Of a DNA stretch of 64,000 nucleotides, positions 56,772-64,000 are shown one piece after another. How positions within the stretch are numbered: the stretch's first letter is position 1; each line of letters opens with the position of its first letter. The translations under genes and the position numbers were made by a program. The stretch is from Thuidium tamariscinum. Lineage: Eukaryota; Streptophyta; Bryopsida; Hypnales; Thuidiaceae. The stretch is taken from the NCBI GenBank assembly GCA_947034885.2, contig OX344752.2, forward strand, positions 6,324,001 to 6,388,000, in the 5' to 3' direction. The notes beneath the pieces are model-generated. The model saw only the letters and a list, made by a program, of their open reading frames with translations. It did not search any database and was not told the origin of the DNA.

Positions 56772-57862
56772 TACTAGAAAAAAATTAGGGCTTCTGCGAC
56801 TGTGGTTAGTAACTAGTTTTGTAGTTGCATTACACATTTGCAACTAGGTGAGAATTTGGAGCTCGCAGATGCAATGAACAAGTCGCAGTAGTTGCAAATG
56901 TAGTTGCAAAATCGAAAAGATTGTTTTTCATCAAATAGCCTATGTAGAACTTCATTGATGAACTCTTCTGACGTGGAACTTGCTTTTGTGCAACTTGTGT
57001 GCGACTGCTTTGTAATTAGTTTAAAACTGGTTTGTGACTTGTAGATTTATAGATTTTCAAATTTTTTTATCTTAATGATTGTAGATTTCAGAAATTTTTA
57101 TTCTCAATATTTTGTAAATTTTAGAATTTCAAATCTAGCTTTTTTTAGATTCTCAAATTTAAATATTAATATTAATAGATTTCACAAGTTTACAAAACTT
57201 TAAATTTCGCAGGTTTTAAAATTTCTTATACTTCAAATATTTGTAGATTTCTATAGAGTGTAGAAATCTACAAGTTGTAGAAATATTACAATTGTAATAT
57301 TAAACTTCATTACTTAAAGATGGTATAATTTATAGTTCTTATCTGTCTAATCTAATGGTACTCTTGACAATTGGCATGAGACAATTTATATAAAACTTGA
57401 TCTTATTGTTTTTCTAGTTGTATTTTAGTCATCTTCTAGTTGCATTCTACTTATCTTCTAGTTGAATTTTAGACATTTTTTAGTTGCATCCTAGTTGCAT
57501 TCTACTTGCAAACTAGTTGCATTCTAGATGAATTGTAGTCAAATTTAGATTATATCCAATTGTAGTTTGACACACTAAACTCTACAAAACCTAAAGTGGT
57601 CCATGTTGACTAGTGTGATGAATCTTGGATGTTGAATACGTCACATAAATTCTTCTATTACATTCCTATAATCCAAAACTTCAACCAACAACTACTTTGC
57701 AACTATATGCAACTCGAAACTTCAATCTACAATTACTTTGCTACTACAGTAGTGTATACATTAAATTTGGTGCAAATACAAAGGGTTGTAGTTGTAGGGA
57801 ATTTGCCTAGGACATATAGTTGCATTTTAGTTGGTTGCGGCGGATGTGATTTTCTTCTAGTG
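56772..57862. mobile_element. 1,091-bp non-autonomous CACTA-type element
   Basis: The right end ATTTTCTTCTAGTG reads inverted as CACTAGAAGAAAAT; the left end is TACTAGAAAAAAAT, with C to T at the first base. GTC borders both sides (56769-56771, 57863-57865), the 3-bp duplication typical of CACTA. Subterminal regions are full of TAGTTGCA/TGCAACTA-type motifs in both orientations, as expected for transposase-binding repeats of En/Spm-like elements. No transposase is encoded. Confidence 0.85.
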
Positions 57863-57899
57863 GTCTAAGCATTATAGTTTTGGTTCAAAAATTGTTTAC

Positions 57900-58858
57900 A
57901 ACTTTACAATAGTTCTTGAGGGGGGATACCAACACAACTCTCAAAATTATAAGTATTCACAAATCAAACCTTCACAATAGGATTCATATAAAAAATGACT
58001 AGAATTTTAGATTTGCATTGGTGTACGTCTTCAAATTGAAAAGAGACACCTTCTTCTAGCACCTCCAATTAATAATCTTTACAATGGTTTCTACTATAGT
58101 TTTCAAGAAAAATAAAATAAAAGGTTGCACTCAAAAACAATATTTAATGGAGTTTCCCAAATGTTCTTTTGTTCTCTATAACATTCTTGAACTTCATCGT
58201 AAGGGCTCTTTGCTTGTTATGAATCAAAGGTCCTTTCTCTATAGAAAATCTTGAATTGAAGCTCACATTTGAATTGTGTTGATGAAATAATATTGTTTTG
58301 TACATCCTTTTGAAATTAGTTCTATATTAGTTTTTTTAATTAAAAAATAATGCAATATCTATTAAAGATATAAAAAGATTGAGAAGATTGAAAGTGGTTT
58401 GCTATTGTGCAAATGTTATGGCCAAAAAACAATTTTTGTGGGGCTTACAAGAGAAAATAGCATAGGTACTTTTTGCTAACTTCCTATACAATTTACTTGC
58501 ATTTGATTTTTTGAAATTTTCTAGAAAACTTGTAAAAGCAACCATGTGTTGATTAAATAATAATCTTGGATATAAGAAATTAATTGAAAATAGGTGAAAA
58601 ATATTTCTCTACTCTCCAATAGAAACATATTATTGCAACAATTTGATTGATGCACCTTGATTCTGGTAGAGATTTTTGAACACTACTAAAGCTAAAAATA
58701 CACTTATTGATGCAATTTAGCCTCATTGCAATGGTCTCTAATTCTCTATGCATTGTCATGCACTATGCATTGTCATGCACGTATGGTGAGCTTGTCATAG
58801 AAAGTAATAAACTGCAGATGAGCTAGAGTCTTTATTGCTTAATACATTGGTTTAGTCA
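57900..58858. other. AT-rich interval; short direct duplication
   Basis: CTATGCATTGTCATGCA occurs twice in tandem at 58747-58780. Otherwise nothing recognised. Confidence 0.4.
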
Positions 58859-58861
58859 TTA

Positions 58862-59068
58862 GATGGAATTTGAGATCAAAAGAAGATTGTAAGTTCTTAG
58901 ATAGTAGGAAACTTTGCCACATCAACAATATGATGTAGCCGAGTCCTTGCCAAGTCAAATAATATAAATTGATTAAATTTGATTTAGTTAAATATATAAT
59001 TATTTAATATTTTTATTCTCAGCTTGGGGAACAACCTTGAAATGGTTTTCCTTAGGCCTCAAATTTCC
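58862..59068 (+). mobile_element. family D MITE, shorter copy D3
   Basis: GATGGAATTTGAG at the left and CTCAAATTTCC at the right lie between TA (58860-58861) and TA (59069-59070). The interior matches D1 in order (GAT.GTAAGTTC, GATGTAGCCGAG, CTTGAAATGGTTTTC). Confidence 0.65.
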
Positions 59069-59084
59069 TATGATGGTTTTAAAA

Positions 59085-59442
59085 GCATACCTACTTGCAA
59101 ACTAAAATTGTTTATAACTTTCATGGCATTAATCGAAATGGAATGAATCAAAGATTCTAATGTACATATAAATCTAAAGAATCAATTTTATTTATTTATT
59201 TCAAAAAATTCATTTTTGAAGAAGTTTTTTGAATTGTCTAGGCTGTCCAAAGATCAAAGAAAGTCACATAACTTCTTAACTTCTTAACCTTGTAGTCAAA
59301 AGTTATTAAAATTGTTGGGCCTTAAAGCTTCTCCTCAGGCAAATGCTGTGTGAATTTTAAAAAAAACAAAAACAAACTCCATTTATAATGAGCTACCTCA
59401 AATTGTTGTGCTGCCAAAAAACATAGTTTGGTCCTTCAAGGG
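59085..59442 (+). mobile_element. TTAA-family element, right-end fragment
   Basis: It matches the last 360 bp of 18023-18966 and ends GTCCTTCAAGGG before TTAA (59443-59446). The left part is missing. Confidence 0.7.
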
Positions 59443-59645
59443 TTAATACTTGTGTGCTAATGCTCCAACACTTGGGTGTACCAATGATGAGCAACAATAG
59501 GGGAAATGTTCCTATGCATGTGAAATAAATGTAATCCTAAGGTCTTTGTTGGCACTTCTTACCACCCCTCCAAAGATTCCAAATTTTCTCTAATGTTTTT
59601 TTTGAGCTAGGGTGGATTTTTCCTTCTTGTCGACATTGCCTTTTA

Positions 59646-60384
59646 GGGTCATTGCAAGAAAGGGCGTGCGAAAAGTGTAGTGTTTTTCACAATACTCCTT
59701 TTTACCTTCAGGAGTACTTTAAAATTAGAAAAATCATTTAAAAATAAATAAAAAATATTTTTCAAGTATATATCTTTAAGAAAAAGGTACCCTATGAAGG
59801 AAAAGTATAGAAAAATTCTCTAACTAGGTGAATTAGAAAAGTACAAAATCTCATGAAAATAGTGATTAACACTATAATTTCACATTTAAATTTATAAAAA
59901 ATAGAAAAATCAATTTTAAGAAAAAAAATTGGCCATTTGGAAAGTTGATGGTGATGATATTTCACCAAAAGAATGATCTAAAAACTATCTTCAATATTCA
60001 AAAATTGCACGCAATGAGAGTGTTGTTTATACTCATGTGGAGGACATGAAATAATGAATTTTCAAATTTCCTTTGGTAGATACATGCTTTCCTATTATGC
60101 AAATAGACTATGAAAGTTTGAGCTCTATATCATTAAATTTAGTGACTCATAACGTAGTGAAAACCTCTAAACGTCAACTTGTGAGAAATTAATGAAAATA
60201 TTTTTCAAATATAAAATTATTTTTATTAATTTATAAAAAATAAGGGATATAATTCTCAAAAAAGTATACATGTTTAATAAAAATTTCATGTTCATTCGAA
60301 TTGTGCTTCAAAAGTTATAGCAAAAAACAAGAGAGTCGTTTGAATTGTGACTAGGAAATCGGTAACCCTTTCTTGCAATCACCC
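59646..60384 (+). mobile_element. family E element, copy E1 (4-bp TSD TTTA)
   Basis: GGGTCATTGCAAGAAAGGGC at the left and, inverted, GGGTGATTGCAAGAAAGGG at the right are bordered by TTTA at 59642-59645 and 60385-60388. It is 739 bp. The interior is collinear with E3 and inverse to E2. Non-coding. Confidence 0.88.
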
Positions 60385-60388
60385 TTTA

Positions 60389-61350
60389 CTTTGTTTTCCT
60401 CTACCCCTTAAAAGACCAAGGCCATTTTAGATTAAAAACATCATTGCTTTTGAAGTGTTATAGATCTAAATGTCACTAAGGTATAGAAATCCCAATTGTA
60501 CAATCTTATAGTGTACCTATTGTAGATGACATAAATTAAATTTGGAGTCATTTGGCTAGGTAGATTGTATAATTATAACGTTTGAGTGTTGAAAAGAGAT
60601 GTTAAAATTTTCCTAACATTACATTTAGAGGTCAAATTTGATTTTTGAGAGTACTCAAATGAAAACACTTTAAACTATAATGAGATTCAAAACCAACTTA
60701 TAAATACATTGGTGAAAGAAAATATCATTTAATTTATTCAATGTGTCTCAAAATGGCTTTGAAATGTCAAAAGATATCAAAAGAAGTTGCAAAAAATACA
60801 TAGATCTATGGTTGAACCTCCTTTTACTAAGATGCTTCTTAGTCACTTAGAACTTCTTAGATTGTTATGAAATTTTAACCACACAAACCAAACTAGTACA
60901 ATATGTGCAACTTTTTCAAGAAAAATAAGTGGAAGAGGACCTTATATGAAGAAGAAACAAGTTACCAAAGTTGACTAGAATCCAAAAATATTTGGTTTTT
61001 GAACTTCAAATTATTCCCAAGCATTCATGACAACTTGGATTGACATAAAAATTTTACCACTAAAACTAGACTTCAAGAGGAACATAATTCAACAAATTTT
61101 TATTGAAAACAATCAAAGGATGTAAAGAGATTCAAGACCTTGAAGTTGCAACCATCAAGTGCAGTTTGATGAGCTCTAATTGAACTTGTGAACTTTGATT
61201 GACTTCTAAAAACTAGTACATCTTGAATCGATTTGAAAATTTTACCACACAATCTAGAAGAGATAGCCCAAATTTTCCAACAAGTTTTTATTGAATTCAA
61301 GCATCAAATTCTTATATAATAGGCAAAAGTTATAGCAATTTAAATTAGAC
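60389..61350. other. AT-rich interval, possible decayed TTAA element start
   Basis: TTAA at 60408-60411 is preceded by CCCC and followed by AAGACCAAGGCC. It may be an element border, but no partner end was identified. No gene seen. Confidence 0.3.
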
Positions 61351-62600
61351 TTGAAACTATGTGAAGACACTTTTGATCACTAGGGTGTGTACAGCCCATT
61401 TGATCCAAAAACAAAACGAAACGAAACAATGTTTGTTGATACCGAAAGAATCTATTATGGTGGAAGAATTCCACACGACGTCTCTATCTGCAATGACTTT
61501 CAAATCCCTAAAATTAGGGGATTCGCTGCTCCGCGAAGTTGAAACGAGACTTCTTCATCTACATGAGCAAAGTCCAGGGTCATTGACTGATTTTGTGTTG
61601 ACATGGCTTCCAACGAATTTGGGTAGCCACAAGTTGCATTGTTGACTGGCATTCGAGAATCAAGAAACAAACAAATTTTCCTCCTAATCATGACTTTCTG
61701 CAATCACACTGACCAAAAATGTTTGTGGCTCACAGTGCATCTCGGAGTCTTCATAGTCACAATGTTCTTGAGTAGGCTTAGTTGGGAGAATTCATGTTTT
61801 TTCGCCAATTAATGATGAAAACCGACAAAAGGTTTACATTTTTGACATCGAATGTAGAGAGCTTGCTTTGTTTGTACCGATGGTGCTCATAAATAAAAGA
61901 ATCTAGATTCTTCATTTTGCGATCTTCTTGCTACAGCCAGTGTTTCGTTTTTTGTTTTTGTTTCAAATTTTCTAGGTTGCACCACCTTTGATTTTCTTTG
62001 ATTTGAAATTGCCCATGAGGCAATTAATATGTGGTCACCCTTGCAGCCCTCAATACTATTCACCCTTTTCTTACGGTTACGTAACAACAATTTCTGTATT
62101 TAATTTGCAGGTTCCATTCCATTTGTGGATAAGAAGTTCCGTAGCAAACTTGAATTTGCTATTTAAGGTACATTTACACATGCTAAACAGCAATGCACCA
62201 ATTTTTCAACTTGGTCCACAGAGAAGTGAACCCACCATGCAGAAAATCAAGTAATCAATGACTGAAGGAATGAAATTGACAAAGACGACGCATTCCATTT
62301 CTTTCAAAGATGAGGGCGGAACTACTCATTCAAGGCAAAAATTGGACCAATACACACCAAGTCACAACATATGAAAATATCAATGATGTATGTATGTACC
62401 AAATTCAAAATCATGCACGCGGAATGTCACTGCGAATCAAGTGTTCATTAGATTTCCCAATGGGCTCATTAAGCTTGAGTTTTATGGATGCCCATGATAA
62501 TAAACACAATTGAAGCTTTGCTGCAACATGAACCACCACTAAGGTAGTCTACTCTAAAAAGCGAGCAGACTGCCTTAACTTTTGCTTGCACACTCAAATG
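61350..62600 (+). other. non-repetitive segment of uncertain coding potential
   Basis: Composition is more balanced and I find no copy elsewhere in the window. The frame at 61361-61645 (94 codons) contains LKLGDSLLREVETRLLHLHE. Around 62105-62167, TTTGCAG and AAGGTACA bracket a short open stretch that could be an exon. No family is recognised, so this is only a candidate for an unrecognised or decayed gene. Confidence 0.2.
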
Positions 62601-62619
62601 CAGTTGATTTTGGGAGGAT

Positions 62620-62870
62620 CAAGTCAGGGCATCCATTGGAAAATGATGAAGTCAACAACATTTGACATGAGGAATTTGAGGAAAAGTGCGGCATCTCTAG
62701 AAGCAGTGACCATAACATTCAGTAGCATGGCTGGCATTGCCTTGGCTCTACAGTGAAGGTGTGGAATATGCCACACCCAAGAGTGTTCGTAAGTAACTGA
62801 TTGGTTGGGAGTGGAATATGCCACACCATCAGTGTAGAGTGCTAGTTCAATTCTCCATCCTTGATCCAAG
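62620..62870. repeat. diverged repeat with GTGTGGAATATGCCACACC palindromes
   Basis: It shares CCATAACATTCAGTAGC and the palindromic GTGGAATAT.CCACAC motif with 48095-48225. Two palindromes occur here, separated by about 50 bases. Confidence 0.45.
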
Positions 62871-63024
62871 TCTTTCTTCCATTATTTTGTTAGCTTCTGT
62901 TAAAATGTCCAAAACTCTGGTGAAGACTTCATGCTAGGATTGAGACTTTGTGGCATGGATTTTGCAGTCACTCAGAATCTGGAAGATTGATGTCAGGGGT
63001 CCAGAGATCCCCGAAGTCGTTCAT

Positions 63025-63440
63025 GGAATGTAGCAATATGTTACCTTCAGACAAACAGGCATCAGCTTTTGGCTACCTTGAGAGTGAGTACTGAGTAGTA
63101 TTTCAAAAATATGTATGTGAATGAAAGACTTTTTGCAAATTAGAGTTAAGTGTAAAGTGAGTGGAATGCCGGACCAGGGGCCGGAGTTTGGGAAAAACAC
63201 AGGACCAAACGCCTTTTTCCTTTACACTTAACTCTATTGTGAAGGATTATTGAGAGTATTATAACACAAAACTAATGAAATAGGTGCTAATTCTGCTTTG
63301 GAGGAAGTTGCAAATTGGCTATCAAATTCTATTGTTTGTTGTAATTTTGGCTGAAATGTCTCCATTAGAATCCCCTCTTTACAATGTACAAGTACCACTA
63401 GGATTCTTTGGGGTAGAAATTCAACTAATTTTAACATTTT
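63025..63440 (+). repeat. dispersed repeat R1, copy 2, with an insertion
   Basis: Collinear with 4290-4640. The interruption at 63143-63234 is a small inverted-repeat element. Confidence 0.5.
63143..63234. mobile_element. 92-bp TA-flanked MITE nested in R1
   Basis: GAGTTAAGTGTAAAG at the left pairs with CTTTACACTTAACTC at the right without mismatch, between TA (63141-63142) and TA (63235-63236). R1 copy 1 has TTTTGCAAGTTGTAAAGGAT at the same point and lacks it. Confidence 0.75.
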
Positions 63441-64000
63441 AGGGATCGCTAGTTTGGTCTAAGTTAACATCTTTGCTGCCAACATTCCCCGACAAGTTTC
63501 AACATTTACCAACAATGGTACATTTCAAGAAGTGGTTGTTTTGAGTGAGTGACTACTTCATTTCAACTTCAAAAATTTGTAACTAATTCCACTAAGGTCC
63601 AAAAAATATGAAAGGGCTGGGTTTAGATGCAAATTCCATTTCCCTTCCTACTAAAACTTATTGAAAGTTGTTTCAAGGAGTTTAGCATGCTGGAAAAAGG
63701 CAATCAGCTCATAAATGGTTGCTTTTAGAGCACACTACCTTAGGTTCTCCAGGGGTTAATTGATGAAGCCTCCACCATGACTGTTAATGTGAAACCCATC
63801 ATTTTCTGAGATGATTTTTTCAGGAAGTAACTTACTTGATGTAAAACAAAAACAGAGTCACCATGGATTGAAGGAACTTGCTTGATGTAAGGGCCTGTTG
63901 AGAGGTATGCAGATGCGCCAAAATTCATCCAAAACCCAAGCCACCAAATTACATGATTTAGACTCAGAATCAGTGCTCAAACAATGTTAAAAATGTGCAC
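63441..64000. other. window end, no recognised gene
   Basis: AT-rich sequence. CCAGGGGTTAA at about 63751-63759 resembles a TTAA-family right end, but no interior match was found. Confidence 0.3.

Noticed and set aside
57629..57868. 79-codon frame in the CACTA-type element as a possible transposase remnant
   Set aside because: No similarity to a transposase domain; the frame runs across motif arrays and the element end.

Overview
This window is nuclear DNA of a land plant. The evidence is a spliced ARL8 GTPase gene whose protein is close to its plant orthologues, a eukaryotic tRNA-Ile(AAU) gene with internal Pol III promoter boxes, an intron-free AP2/ERF transcription factor gene, and a degenerate plant-type LINE with the reverse-transcriptase zinc-binding motif. 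ARL8 introns are short (177, 501, 199, 206 and 397 bp). That argues against a conifer-sized gene structure and would fit a bryophyte, lycophyte or other compact-gene lineage, but the species cannot be decided from the sequence.

Layout. Positions 1-11,200 hold all recognisable host genes: ARL8 (+, 1130-3167, six exons), tRNA-Ile (+, 3735-3808) and an ERF group IX-like gene (-, 9268-10590). Between them lie repeat fragments. From about 11,200 to 64,000 I find no convincing protein-coding host gene. This part is AT-rich and built of small, mostly non-autonomous DNA transposons, tails of 5'-truncated LINE/SINE-like elements, tandem arrays and older duplicated blocks.

Transposon families were separated by target-site duplication (TSD) and terminal inverted repeat (TIR). 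(1) A TTAA-flanked family of about 920-945 bp, with ends like CCCCTAAAGG, and shorter relatives. (2) A family of about 730-740 bp with ends GGGTSATTGCAAGAAAG and perfect 4-bp TSDs (ATGT, CTTG, TTTA). (3) Several TA-flanked MITE families, called A, B, C, D, F and G here. (4) Two CACTA-type elements with 3-bp TSDs (GCA and GTC). Many copies are nested, and for several the pre-insertion (empty) site survives in another repeat copy inside this window, so the TSD can be read directly.

The strongest structural object is an inverted repeat of about 2 kb (45815-47815). Its arms are about 540 bp; one is interrupted by a 4-bp-TSD element and the other keeps the empty site. If transcribed it would fold into a long hairpin. 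The host genes show no operon-like or functional linkage. All homology statements come from reading and comparing the sequence by eye, and percent identities were not computed.
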